The translations under genes were made by a program, and so were the position numbers. The notes under the pieces were generated by a model. It worked only from the letters and a program-made list of their open reading frames with translations. It searched no databases and was not told where the DNA came from. Below, piece after piece: positions 10,010-18,242 of a DNA stretch of 64,000 nucleotides (position 1 is the stretch's first letter; each line of letters opens with the position of its first letter). Source of the DNA: Martinezella multihospitum (lineage in GTDB: Bacteria; Pseudomonadota; Alphaproteobacteria; Rhizobiales; Rhizobiaceae); assembly GCF_900094585.1 (NCBI RefSeq), contig NZ_FMAG01000001.1, forward strand, positions 634,530-698,529. The letters are read 5' to 3'.

Positions 10010-10360
10010 TCAATGATACTTCAGGCGCTCTCGCCCAAGGATGGCGGGCGCATCGACGCCGGCAATCGGCTGGGAGAGATCGCTGGAAATGTCGCCGGCA
10101 AGCTGCAGGTCGAGATAGCGAGCACAGCAGACGCGCAGGAACGAGGTAAAATTGCCGAGATCGTGGCCAGCATCGATGGATTCATGGTGCAGTTTGGTAA
10201 TCAGCTGCACCACGTTCATGCCGTCACGCCGCGCGATTTCCTCCAGCTTCGACCAGAAGAAATTTTCCAATCTCACGCTGGTCACCATGCCATCGATGCG
10301 CAGGGAGCGCGTCGTGCTTTCCCAGAGCCTGGCATCGGCCTTGATGAACAATTCGCACAT
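10010..10360 (-). CDS. Ribbon-helix-helix domain protein (RHH_4 type)
   Basis: A 116-residue protein. The part SLRIDGMVTSVRLENFFWSKLEEIARRDGM followed by VVQLITKLH and NFTSFLRVCCARYL has the layout of the RHH_4 family of putative ribbon-helix-helix DNA-binding proteins, in which a short beta strand is followed by two helices. GAGGGG is eight bases before the ATG at 10360 but abuts the ATG at 10366, so the inner start was chosen. It lies 20 bases downstream of the DJ-1/PfpI gene on the same strand and is probably cotranscribed. The target is unknown. Confidence 0.75.
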   Translation of the reverse strand: MCELFIKADARLWESTTRSLRIDGMVTSVRLENFFWSKLEEIARRDGMNVVQLITKLHHESIDAGHDLGNFTSFLRVCCARYLDLQLAGDISSDLSQPIAGVDAPAILGRERLKYH

Positions 10361-10380
10361 GCGCATCTCCCCTCAAAGTT

Positions 10381-10977
10381 TCAGGCGGCGTTTGCTGTCG
10401 ACAATGCGTTGGCATCCAGCACGGCCATGAATTGACGCAGCCATGACGGATGTGCCGGCCATGCCGGTGCGGTGACGAGATTGCCGTCGGCGACCGCATC
10501 ATTGATAGCGATGTCGGCATAGATGCCGCCGGCAAGCTCCACTTCGGGACGGCAGGCGGGATAGGCCGAGCAGGTGCGTCCCTTGAGGACACCGGCCGCG
10601 GCCAGCAACTGGGCACCGTGGCAAATGGCGGCAACCGGCTTCCCCACCTCGAAGAAGTGCTGAACGGCCTTGATGACGTCGGTGTTCAGGCGCAGATATT
10701 CCGGCGCGCGGCCGCCCGGAATGACGAGCGCGTCATAATCTTCGGCGCGGATGCTGGCGAATGTCGCGTTCAACGCAAAATTATGGCCGCGCTTCTCGGA
10801 ATAGGTCTGATCGCCTTCGAAATCGTGGATGGCCGTTGCCACCATCTCACCGGCATTCTTGCCGGGACAAACGGCATGGACCGTATAGCCGCAGGCAAGC
10901 AGTGTCTGAAACGGTACCATGGTCTCGTAGTCTTCGGTGAAATCACCTGTAATCATCAGGATCTTTGCTGCTGGCAT
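10381..10977 (-). CDS. DJ-1/PfpI family protein
   Basis: A 198-residue class I glutamine amidotransferase-like protein. It begins [20 protein letters not shown] and has [15 protein letters not shown]. The nucleophile Cys sits in [19 protein letters not shown], the standard elbow of DJ-1/PfpI proteins. Members act as glyoxalases, deglycase-like or chaperone proteins; which applies here cannot be told. It is followed closely by the RHH gene and lies upstream of an aldehyde dehydrogenase block, so a role in reactive-carbonyl stress is a reasonable inference. Confidence 0.87.
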   Translation of the reverse strand: MPAAKILMITGDFTEDYETMVPFQTLLACGYTVHAVCPGKNAGEMVATAIHDFEGDQTYSEKRGHNFALNATFASIRAEDYDALVIPGGRAPEYLRLNTDVIKAVQHFFEVGKPVAAICHGAQLLAAAGVLKGRTCSAYPACRPEVELAGGIYADIAINDAVADGNLVTAPAWPAHPSWLRQFMAVLDANALSTANAA

Positions 10978-11071
10978 CGTCTTCCTCCCTCAAAACCAAC
11001 CCTGGCACTCTAGCAAAGCGCTTGAGATGGCGGGTATTAGGCGAATACTACACGCCGTTTTTGACGTTTCT

Positions 11072-11464
11072 TCACTGCGCCGGCGAGCGACCAATATCCG
11101 GAACAGCGCAAGCCTCGCCGCCGCCGAAGAGGCGCGAGCGAGTCAGGAACCTCTTCTCCCGCCCGTTGTCGAGGGAGAACATGCCGCCGCGACCGGGCAC
11201 GACATCGATGATCAGTTGCGTGTGTTTCCACGCTTCGAACTGACTGCCACTGATATAAACGGGCACGCCGCCGATCTCGCCGAGCTTGACGTCATTGTCG
11301 CCGATCATGAACTCATTTGCCGGATAGCACATCGGCGAAGAACCGTCGCAGCAGCCGCCCGACTGATGAAACAGGATATCGGGATGGTCTTGCTGTATCT
11401 CGCGGATAAGCTCGAGCGCCTTGTCGGTCGCAAGCACGCGCGGTTCCGATCCGTTATCGTCCAT
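11072..11464 (-). CDS. DUF779 protein
   Basis: A 130-residue protein of the DUF779 family, with LFHQSGGCCDGSSPMCY (paired cysteines), YISGSQFEAWKHTQLIIDVVPGRGGMFSLDN and a FLTRSRLF ending. The family is almost always found next to acetaldehyde dehydrogenase genes, as here, where it follows the dehydrogenase on the same strand with an 80-base gap. The function is unknown, and metal binding by the cysteines is only a suggestion. GGAGG lies six bases before the ATG at 11464, which is preferred to the ATG at 11470. Confidence 0.85.
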   Translation of the reverse strand: MDDNGSEPRVLATDKALELIREIQQDHPDILFHQSGGCCDGSSPMCYPANEFMIGDNDVKLGEIGGVPVYISGSQFEAWKHTQLIIDVVPGRGGMFSLDNGREKRFLTRSRLFGGGEACAVPDIGRSPAQ

Positions 11465-11544
11465 GACCATCCTCCATCATGCGATACAAATGCTTGCAGG
11501 CCCCCGGCCGCAGCCGGGAGCCTTGTTGGCTTCGTTGGGAGAAC

Positions 11545-13053
11545 TCAGAAGAAACCGAGAGCCTTCGGGCTGTAGCTGACCAGCATGTTCTTGGTCTGCT
11601 GATAGTGATCGAGCATCATCTTGTGCGTCTCGCGCCCGATGCCCGATTGCTTGTAGCCGCCGAAGGCCGCATGGGCCGGATAGGCGTGATAGCAATTCGT
11701 CCAGACGCGGCCGGCCTGGATTTCACGGCCGAAGCGATAGGCGCGATTGCCATCCCGGGTCCACACGCCGGCGCCGAGGCCGTAGAGCGTGTCGTTGGCG
11801 ATTTCGAGCGCTTCCTTCTCGTCCTTGAAGGTCGTGACCGATACGACCGGGCCAAAGATCTCCTCCTGGAACACACGCATCTTGTTGTGGCCCTTGAAGA
11901 TGGTCGGCTTGATATAATAGCCGCTCGACAGCTCGCCGCCGAGATCGGCGCGCGCACCGCCCGTCAACACCTCGGCTCCCTCCTGCTTGCCGATGTCGAG
12001 ATAGGAGAGGATCTTCTCCATCTGCTCGCTCGATGCCTGGGCACCGATCATGGTTGCGGAATCGAGCGGATTGCCCTGCTTGATCGCTTCCACGCGCTTG
12101 ACGGCACGCTCCATGAAGCGGTCGTAGACCGACTCCTGGATCAGCGCGCGGCTGGGGCATGTGCAGACCTCACCTTGGTTGAGCGCGAACATCGCAAAGC
12201 CTTCCAACGCCTTGTCGAAGAAGTCGTCATCTTCGGCCGCAACATCGGCAAAGAAGATGTTCGGCGACTTGCCGCCGAGTTCCAGCGTGACGGGGATCAG
12301 GTTCTGGCTGGCATATTGCATGATCAGCCGGCCGGTCGTCGTCTCGCCGGTGAAGGCGATCTTGGCGATGCGCGGGCTCGTTGCCAGCGGCTTGCCGGCC
12401 TCGAGGCCAAAACCGTTGACGATGTTGAGCACGCCCGGCGGCAGCAGATCGCCGATGAGCTCGGCCCAGACCAGAAGCGAGGCCGGGGTCTGCTCGGCCG
12501 GCTTGATGACGACGCAATTGCCGGCGGCAAGCGCAGGCGCAAGCTTCCAGGCTGCCATCAGGATGGGGAAGTTCCAGGGGATGATCTGGCCGACGACGCC
12601 GAGCGGCTCATGGAAATGGTAGGCGACTGTGTCGTGGTCGATCTCGCCGATCGAGCCTTCCTGGGCACGGATGCAGGAGGCGAAGTAACGGAAGTGATCG
12701 ATGGCGAGCGGAATATCGGCTGCCATGGTCTCGCGGATCGGCTTGCCGTTGTCCCAGCTTTCCGCCTGGGCCAGCACTTCCAGCTTGTCTTCCATGCGCT
12801 GGGCGATCTTCATCAGGATGTTGGAGCGCTCGGCAACCGATGTCCGGCCCCATTTGTCCTTGGCCGCATGGGCGGCATCGAGGGCAGCGTTGATGTCCTT
12901 CTCGTCGGAGCGGGGAATTTCGCAAATCTTGCCCCCGGTAATCGGCGTAAGGTTATCGAAATACTTGCCGCCGATCGGCTCGCGCCACTCGCCGCCGATA
13001 TAGTTGCCATATTTCAGCTTGAACGGAGATTCCACGATCTTCTGATGCAGCAT
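11545..13053 (-). CDS. NAD-dependent (acet)aldehyde dehydrogenase, AcoD/ExaC type
   Basis: A 502-residue cytoplasmic aldehyde dehydrogenase that oxidises short aldehydes such as acetaldehyde to acids. Visible motifs are the NAD-binding region [19 protein letters not shown], the catalytic Glu in [12 protein letters not shown] and the nucleophile Cys in [15 protein letters not shown]. The long form with this N terminus ([21 protein letters not shown]) and a DUF779 neighbour match the acetaldehyde dehydrogenases of ethanol and acetoin metabolism. GGGAGG precedes the ATG at 13053; the open frame further upstream is not conserved. It is probably controlled by the AcoR-like protein encoded upstream. 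Confidence 0.92.
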   Translation of the reverse strand: MLHQKIVESPFKLKYGNYIGGEWREPIGGKYFDNLTPITGGKICEIPRSDEKDINAALDAAHAAKDKWGRTSVAERSNILMKIAQRMEDKLEVLAQAESWDNGKPIRETMAADIPLAIDHFRYFASCIRAQEGSIGEIDHDTVAYHFHEPLGVVGQIIPWNFPILMAAWKLAPALAAGNCVVIKPAEQTPASLLVWAELIGDLLPPGVLNIVNGFGLEAGKPLATSPRIAKIAFTGETTTGRLIMQYASQNLIPVTLELGGKSPNIFFADVAAEDDDFFDKALEGFAMFALNQGEVCTCPSRALIQESVYDRFMERAVKRVEAIKQGNPLDSATMIGAQASSEQMEKILSYLDIGKQEGAEVLTGGARADLGGELSSGYYIKPTIFKGHNKMRVFQEEIFGPVVSVTTFKDEKEALEIANDTLYGLGAGVWTRDGNRAYRFGREIQAGRVWTNCYHAYPAHAAFGGYKQSGIGRETHKMMLDHYQQTKNMLVSYSPKALGFF

Positions 13054-13159
13054 GCCATCCTCCCTTGGTCGGCAGGTTCGATCAACGAACCCAATGGGAG
13101 AAGTCTGAGTGCATCGGCCCTTGGGCGGTAGGGCCGCCATGCCATGCTGCAGCGCACAG

Positions 13160-13177
13160 TGTCGCAACTCTGCGACA
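13160..13177. promoter_or_regulatory. Perfect 18-bp palindrome upstream of aldehyde dehydrogenase gene
   Basis: TGTCGCA-ACTC-TGCGACA has two perfect 7-bp arms around a four-base spacer. It lies 107 bases upstream of the dehydrogenase ATG and 33 bases past the end of the AcoR-like gene. Position and symmetry suit an activator site for the Fis-type helix-turn-helix of that regulator. I see no -24/-12 sigma-54 promoter between it and the ATG. Confidence 0.6.
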
Positions 13178-13209
13178 GCTGGACGGGCGAATATGCCTCT
13201 ATCGGCGCT

Positions 13210-14160
13210 TCAATGCAGATTGAGCCGCTTCATCTTCCGATGCAGCGTCGAACGGCTCATGCCGAGTGCGGCTGCCGCCTGCGAGACATTGCCGCTGGCG
13301 CGGGAAAGAGCCCGCAGCAACGCAGCTCGCTCCACCTCCATCAGATCCTCTTGTGCAGCCCCCTGCTCGCGCAGAACATCGGACGCGGGAATTCCCGCCG
13401 CTATACGATGATCGTCGAGCCTCAGCGCGAGACGCGCAGCCCGGGTTGCACCAAGCACGAGGTCGTTGCGGTCGACGGCCAATAGCGCCGAGGTGGATGC
13501 CGTATCCGTCGGCACCATGACGAAGCGGGCGCCGGCAAAGGCGCTGCGGAAAAGATTGAGCTCGATGCGCACTGCTGCGTCCCGCACTGTCTGCGACAGG
13601 ATCGCCAATGTCGCATCATTCACGTCGTAGCGGCAGGTGGAAATGTCGAGCGCGCCGGCAAGCTGGCCGCGATGATCACGAATGGGTGCCGTGGTGCAGC
13701 TGAGATTGATGTTGGAGCAGAAGAAGTGCTGATCGCGAAAGATCGCCACGGCCCGCTCGTCGGCAAGCGCCGTGCCGATGCCGTTGGTGCCGATACTCGC
13801 CTCGGTCCAGACGGAGCCTGTCCATAGGCCGAGATTGTGAAACTCCTTGTCGTCGCCGGCAGCGCCACGGCGCTCCAGCGCGATACCGTTGCGATCGGTC
13901 AGAAGCAGGCAGCAGCCGGCCTTGCCAACCGCGAGAAACAGGCGATCCAATTCATTGGCGGCTTCGGCAACTAGCCGTTCCGATCTCTCCAGCGCCGTTT
14001 GAAATTCGTGGCTGGTCAAGCGCATCGGCAAGCGCTTCTCTTCCGGCACCAGACGATGCATGACCATGCACCGCCGCCACGAAGCAACGACCGAAGAACT
14101 CGCCGCCGTCGATTGCGCCGACGCATAAACCTGATCCGCATGCGCGGAATAGTCGTGCAT
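13210..14160 (-). CDS. AcoR-like GAF/Fis-HTH regulator without AAA+ domain
   Basis: A 316-residue regulator. The N terminus (SSVVASWRRCMVMHRLVPEE) and the GAF-like region at about residues 60-190 (LLLTDRNGIALERRG, SIGTNGIGTALADERAVAIF, GALDISTC) match AcoR-family activators. The C terminus (LMEVERAALLRALSRASGNVSQAAAALGMSRSTLHRKMKRL, seen as adjoining motifs) is a Fis-type helix-turn-helix. The AAA+ sigma-54 domain of full AcoR is missing: no Walker A and no GAFTGA. It must therefore work without opening a sigma-54 promoter. GGAGGA precedes the ATG at 14160. The downstream dehydrogenase is the likely target. Confidence 0.87.
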   Translation of the reverse strand: MHDYSAHADQVYASAQSTAASSSVVASWRRCMVMHRLVPEEKRLPMRLTSHEFQTALERSERLVAEAANELDRLFLAVGKAGCCLLLTDRNGIALERRGAAGDDKEFHNLGLWTGSVWTEASIGTNGIGTALADERAVAIFRDQHFFCSNINLSCTTAPIRDHRGQLAGALDISTCRYDVNDATLAILSQTVRDAAVRIELNLFRSAFAGARFVMVPTDTASTSALLAVDRNDLVLGATRAARLALRLDDHRIAAGIPASDVLREQGAAQEDLMEVERAALLRALSRASGNVSQAAAALGMSRSTLHRKMKRLNLH

Positions 14161-14523
14161 TTGGCTCCTCCCACCGAACGCTATCCCAATTGTCGCTAAA
14201 AAAGGCCATTGACGCAATCCTACCAGCGACTTCCGGCCGAGATCGCGGGAAGCAGCGGCTATCTCGTTGACGATACGGTCTTTTTCGGCGCCACCATCCC
14301 TTCAGCCCACAACTGCACAGTCCGACAATCGAAGCGGCCTGGCAGATGCCGTGCATTTTGGTTTGTCGTCCACACAACCGAGATCTGACCCGCCAATCGC
14401 GACCTTTCAGGCGGCTGTCAGCGTGTTGCTGTAGCAGCTTTTTCCAAGGGAAACGGAGCGGAAGGCGATTGGTGAGCCCAGCTCCACGAGCGGCTGTCTC
14501 GACAGCGATGGAAAGTCGGCTTT
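14161..14523. other. Gap without a recognised gene
   Basis: About 360 bases between the divergent AcoR-like and PAP2 genes. No convincing small gene was found on either strand. A weak hairpin GCTG-TAG-CAGC with a T5 run lies at 14428-14443 on the plus strand, but no plus-strand gene precedes it. Promoters of both neighbours must lie here. Confidence 0.5.
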
Positions 14524-15465
14524 ATGCAGGCATGGCAGCGAGGCCGAGAGGCCATAAAAGAAATGCTGGGGCGTTCCGCCGACACCGGTCGCAGACGAAT
14601 GGTTGGCGGCCTTCACTGCTTCTTCAAAACCCCGACCATCAAGCCTCCTGCGAATCGCGCATTTCTTGAGCGCCCGATCGTTATCGTCGCCATCTTCCTC
14701 GCCTTGTCATTGCTCGTCATGTGGGCGGCCGATTATCCCTTGGGCATCTGGATGAAATCGTTTCCCGCGCAATTGCGGGGGACGGCGAAGTGGATCAGCA
14801 GCCTCGGCACCGGGCTTCTGGTGCTCTCATTCAGCGGAGCACTGCTGATATTTGCGATCCTCGCGCCCGCGCACAAACTGCGGAAATCCATACGAACAGG
14901 GGCGGATCTCATCGCCACTGCGGCTGCCTTCGTCTTCCTTGCTGTCGCCGGCGGCGGCATTGTCGACTCGCTTGCCAAGAACATCATCGGCCGCGCCAGG
15001 CCGGAACTCCTGGATACGAACGGCGCCTTCTCTTTCCGGCCCTTTGCCTTCCACGCCGACTTCGCCTCCTTTCCGTCAGGCCATTCGGCAACGGCAGGCG
15101 CCATGGCAATGTCGCTGGCGCTGGTCTTTCCGCGCCTTCGCCCCGTCTTCATGCCGATCGGCGTGCTGATCTGCCTGTCGCGGCAATGGGTTGGCGCGCA
15201 TTGGGCGAGCGACACGCTGATGGGCTGGGGGGTCGGCGTCGCTTTTGCCCTGTGGCTGGCGCACGCATTCGCGCGGCGGCGTCTTCTCTTCGCCTATGAT
15301 GCCAGTGGTCGCCTGTGCCCGGGGGAACAATACAAGGCAATTCTGGCTGTGCTGCGCGCTTTGATCCGGCGCATGCCGATCATCGGCAAGAAAACGGTGC
15401 CTGCGGCGAAATCGTGCCCGACGCAAGCTCGCCTCGCATCCCGAGCTCTTGAAATTCGATCCTGA
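14524..15465 (+). CDS. PAP2-family membrane phosphatase
   Basis: A PAP2 (type 2 phosphatidic acid phosphatase) inner-membrane protein of up to 313 residues with about six helices. The three phosphatase motifs are present: KNIIGRARPE, PSGHSATAGA, and SRQWVGAHWASD with its catalytic His. It probably removes phosphate from lipid phosphates such as undecaprenyl or phosphatidyl substrates. The first 40 residues are not membrane-like, so the true start may be the ATG at 14599 (MVGGLHCFF). The C-terminal tail after the last helix is basic. Confidence 0.83.
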   Translation: MQAWQRGREAIKEMLGRSADTGRRRMVGGLHCFFKTPTIKPPANRAFLERPIVIVAIFLALSLLVMWAADYPLGIWMKSFPAQLRGTAKWISSLGTGLLVLSFSGALLIFAILAPAHKLRKSIRTGADLIATAAAFVFLAVAGGGIVDSLAKNIIGRARPELLDTNGAFSFRPFAFHADFASFPSGHSATAGAMAMSLALVFPRLRPVFMPIGVLICLSRQWVGAHWASDTLMGWGVGVAFALWLAHAFARRRLLFAYDASGRLCPGEQYKAILAVLRALIRRMPIIGKKTVPAAKSCPTQARLASRALEIRS

Positions 15466-15638
15466 TCCCGCGGCGAGTATAGCTCTTCTGCATCGCCTGT
15501 CCGCTTCGGCGCCGCTGATACCGGCCTTTCGCATCCGGATGCAAAATCATCGCTATACAGCGACGGATTTGCCGACTGCCGCCGTTTAAGCGCTGAAGGG
15601 ATAACAGCGTAAGCTCTTCAAGGACGAATGAGGACATC

Positions 15639-15893
15639 ATGAAAAAGATCATTTTGCTGGCTTTTGCCGCGACCGCCTGCTTTGCGGCCATCTCGCCAGC
15701 CGAGGCCCGCGATGGATGCGGCATCGGCTGGCATCGCGGACCATATGGCTATTGCCGCCCGGATGGACGGCCTGTGGTCGTCGTGCCGGCGGTTCCGGCC
15801 TATGGCATCTTCTATCCTGGCCGTGGCTACTGGGATGGGCATCGCTATTGGGTGCATCGCGAGTGGTGGCATGGTGGCTGGCGTTATCGCTAA
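15639..15893 (+). CDS. Small secreted Trp/Tyr/Gly-rich protein (GCG_CRPN-like)
   Basis: An 84-residue protein with a signal peptide (MKKIILLAFAATACFAAISPAEA). The mature part begins RDGCGIGWHRGPYGYCRPDG, which has the paired-Cys pattern of the GCG_CRPN family of small exported proteins. A short Val/Pro stretch and a Trp/Tyr/His/Arg-rich tail (GYWDGHRYWVHREWWHGGW) follow. The function is unknown; the aromatic, basic tail could bind metal, sugar or membrane surfaces. It is monocistronic and followed by a very strong hairpin. Confidence 0.8.
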   Translation: MKKIILLAFAATACFAAISPAEARDGCGIGWHRGPYGYCRPDGRPVVVVPAVPAYGIFYPGRGYWDGHRYWVHREWWHGGWRYR

Positions 15894-15910
15894 GCCGCTC
15901 TTCCGCGATG

Positions 15911-15939
15911 CGCGGCCCGATCGCGGAGATCGGGCCGCG
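15911..15939 (+). terminator. Strong hairpin after small secreted protein gene
   Basis: CGCGGCCCGATC at 15911-15922 pairs perfectly over 12 bp with GATCGGGCCGCG at 15928-15939 around a GCGGA loop, 18 bases after the stop codon. There is no T run. Confidence 0.7.
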
Positions 15940-16121
15940 TGCCAATCGACAGATCGATCGGCCTGCTTTTCTCGATCCCTCCACGGCCTAACCCTGCGAT
16001 GCAAAGCTCACGGTCGTTTGTCAGTTTGACATGGCAGCCCACAGAAACGTGCAATTGACGGCGGCAATGCAACTGGTCAAAGCTGTGGCCAGACCGGTTC
16101 ACGGAAAACAACGCCGCCAGC

Positions 16122-16541
16122 ATGAGCAAAAGCACTATCAGCGACTATCAAGGGCCGATCATCGTCTTCGACGCGATGTGCGTCCTGTGTACCGCCAATG
16201 CCCAGTTCGTGCTGCGTCACGATCGTCTTGGCCGTTTCCGTCTTGCCTCCATGCAGAATGAAACCGGCATCGCCCTCTATCGCCGCTGCGGCATGGACCC
16301 CGCCGATCCGGACAGCCTCATCATCGTCGACGGCGCAACGGTGCTACGCGACAGCGACGCGGTGCTCGCCATTTATGCCGGTCTCGGCTGGCCCTGGAAG
16401 GCGATTTCCGTGCTGCGCATCGTGCCCCGCATGCTGCGCAACCCGATCTATCACTGGCTTGCCCGCAATCGCTACCGCATCTTCGGCAAGCGGGAGACAT
16501 GCTGGCTGCCGACACCAGAGCAGGCGAGCCGTATCCTTTGA
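16122..16541 (+). CDS. DCC-family (DUF393) thiol-disulfide oxidoreductase-like protein
   Basis: A 139-residue DUF393 protein. The family's DxxCxxC motif is present near the N terminus in VFDAMCVLCTANAQFVLRHD. Typical following segments are FRLASMQNE, GMDPADPDSLIIVDG and YAGLGWPWKAISVL. The fold is thioredoxin-like and a redox role is assumed for the family but unproven. Its 3' end overlaps the start region of the next gene, so the two are probably translationally coupled. Confidence 0.85.
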   Translation: MSKSTISDYQGPIIVFDAMCVLCTANAQFVLRHDRLGRFRLASMQNETGIALYRRCGMDPADPDSLIIVDGATVLRDSDAVLAIYAGLGWPWKAISVLRIVPRMLRNPIYHWLARNRYRIFGKRETCWLPTPEQASRIL

Positions 16542-18163
16542 AAAGAATTCTCGTTCTCGGCGGCTATGGCGGGTTCGGCGCGCGGCTGTCACGGCGCCTT
16601 GCCGGCGACGGTTTCGAGGTTCTGGTCGCCGGACGCAATCTTGAAGCCGCAAAGGCACTCGCCGCGCGACTGCCACATGCGATTGCGCTGCAAGCCGATC
16701 GGAATAGCGATATCTCTGCGATACTCGGCGAGCACAGGCCCTTTCTGTTGATCGATGCGGCAGGCCCCTTCCAGCAAAGCGATGACAGAGTTCCGCGAGC
16801 CTGCATAAAGGCCGGCGTCCACTACATCGATCTTGCCGATGCGCGCGATTTCGTCGGTGCGATCGGTTCGCTTGACGAACAAGCAAAGACTGCCGGCGTC
16901 ACCGTCATCTCGGGTGCGTCGAGCGTGCCGGCGCTTTCCGGTGCCGTGGTCGCGGACCTTGCCAGAGACATTGAGGAAGTTCGTTCGATAGAAATGTCGA
17001 TCAGTGCCTCCAATCGGGCGACCGCCGGCGCTTCGGTCGCATCGGCAATCCTGAGTTACGTCGGCAAGCCGGTGCGGCTCTGGCGCGGCCGGCGCTGGCA
17101 GGAGGCAACCGGGTGGCACATGCTGAAGCGCGAAACCTATGCGGTCGCCGGCCATCGCCCCCTGCGCCGGCTGGTGGCGCTTGCCGACGTGCCGGATCAC
17201 GACCTGCTGGTCGATAGCACCGCCGGGCGACCGAGCGTCACGTTCCGGGCCGGGCCGGAATTCGCCTTCCAGACGCTGGCGCTCTGGCTGCTGTCCTGGC
17301 CGGTGGTATGGGGCTGGTTGGCATCACCGAGGAGGATCAGCCGCTTTCTGCTGCTGCTGCAACGCCTGACGGCATGGTTTGGCACAACGCGCTCGGCCGT
17401 GACGATCGAGATCAAGGGGATTGAGCAAGGCGCCATAAAGGCTCGCCGCTGGACTCTGATTGCCGAAAATGGCGACGGCGTGGAAATTCCCACGCTTCCA
17501 GCGCAGTTGCTGGCGCGGGCCTTGCGCGACGACCGTCTTTTGCCCGGCGCCCGTCACGCCGGCGGGCTCCTGTCGCTTGAGGATTTCCGGAGCTTGTTTC
17601 GCGATCTGGCAATCACCGAGGAAACGACGGAAGCGCCGTATACGCCGCTCTATCAGCGTGTCATGGGTCCTGCTTTCGAGCATCTTTCAGAGCCGGTGCT
17701 CGCCATGCACGCGGTCTTCGGCGATGGCGGCGCCAGGGGCGAGGCAGTCGTCACCTGCGGGCGCTCGCCCCTTGCCCGGCTCGTCGCGAAAATATTCGGC
17801 TTTCCCGCAGCCGGGAAGCACGCGCTGCATGTCTCCTTTGAGGAAAACAACGGCATCGAAGAATGGACGCGGGATTTTTCCGGCCAGCGCTTCCTCAGCC
17901 ATTTGAGCGAAGAGAATGGCCGCCTCGTCGAACGCTTCGGCCCCTTCCGCTTCGCATTCGATCTTCCCATCCGTGGCAACGGGCTCAGTATGGAGATGCG
18001 ACACTGGTCGTTGCTGCGCGTTCCGCTACCGCTCTTTCTGGCGCCGCAAAGCACCGCCCTTGAATGGGCGGAGGACGATCGCTTCCAGTTCGACGTACCG
18101 ATTGCCCTGCCGTTCATCGGCCTCGTCGTTCACTATCGGGGCTGGCTGCAGCCAATCGAATGA
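16499..18163 (+). CDS. Saccharopine dehydrogenase-like protein with C-terminal DUF4166
   Basis: A two-domain protein of up to 554 residues. The N-terminal part (about residues 15-330) is an NAD(P)-binding Rossmann unit like saccharopine dehydrogenase (RILVLGGYGGFGARLSRRL, then FLLIDAAGPFQ, AGVHYIDLADARDFV). The C-terminal 170 residues (MGPAFEHLSEPVLAMHAVFG, ending PFIGLVVHYRGWLQPIE) are DUF4166. The substrate is unknown. Two starts are possible: ATG 16499, overlapping the DCC gene by 43 bases, or TTG 16538, overlapping its stop codon. Either way the genes are coupled. Confidence 0.82.
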   Translation: MLAADTRAGEPYPLKRILVLGGYGGFGARLSRRLAGDGFEVLVAGRNLEAAKALAARLPHAIALQADRNSDISAILGEHRPFLLIDAAGPFQQSDDRVPRACIKAGVHYIDLADARDFVGAIGSLDEQAKTAGVTVISGASSVPALSGAVVADLARDIEEVRSIEMSISASNRATAGASVASAILSYVGKPVRLWRGRRWQEATGWHMLKRETYAVAGHRPLRRLVALADVPDHDLLVDSTAGRPSVTFRAGPEFAFQTLALWLLSWPVVWGWLASPRRISRFLLLLQRLTAWFGTTRSAVTIEIKGIEQGAIKARRWTLIAENGDGVEIPTLPAQLLARALRDDRLLPGARHAGGLLSLEDFRSLFRDLAITEETTEAPYTPLYQRVMGPAFEHLSEPVLAMHAVFGDGGARGEAVVTCGRSPLARLVAKIFGFPAAGKHALHVSFEENNGIEEWTRDFSGQRFLSHLSEENGRLVERFGPFRFAFDLPIRGNGLSMEMRHWSLLRVPLPLFLAPQSTALEWAEDDRFQFDVPIALPFIGLVVHYRGWLQPIE

Positions 18164-18195
18164 TCCAATCCGGCCTCCTGGCCGCAAGCCGACAA

Positions 18196-18222
18196 GCTAT
18201 CGGCCGATTTGCAGCCGATAGC
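18196..18222. terminator. Hairpin between convergent genes
   Basis: GCTATCGGC at 18196-18204 pairs with GCCGATAGC at 18214-18222 around a nine-base loop, between the DUF4166 gene (plus) and leuA (minus). There is no T run on either side, and it may serve both genes. Confidence 0.6.
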
Positions 18223-18242
18223 GCGAGCGGAACGGACAATCG

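Noticed and set aside
11479..13131. A 550-codon plus-strand frame opposite the aldehyde dehydrogenase
   Set aside because: It is the antisense shadow of a gene with a full catalytic Cys/Glu set; composition is Arg/Asp/Leu-biased.
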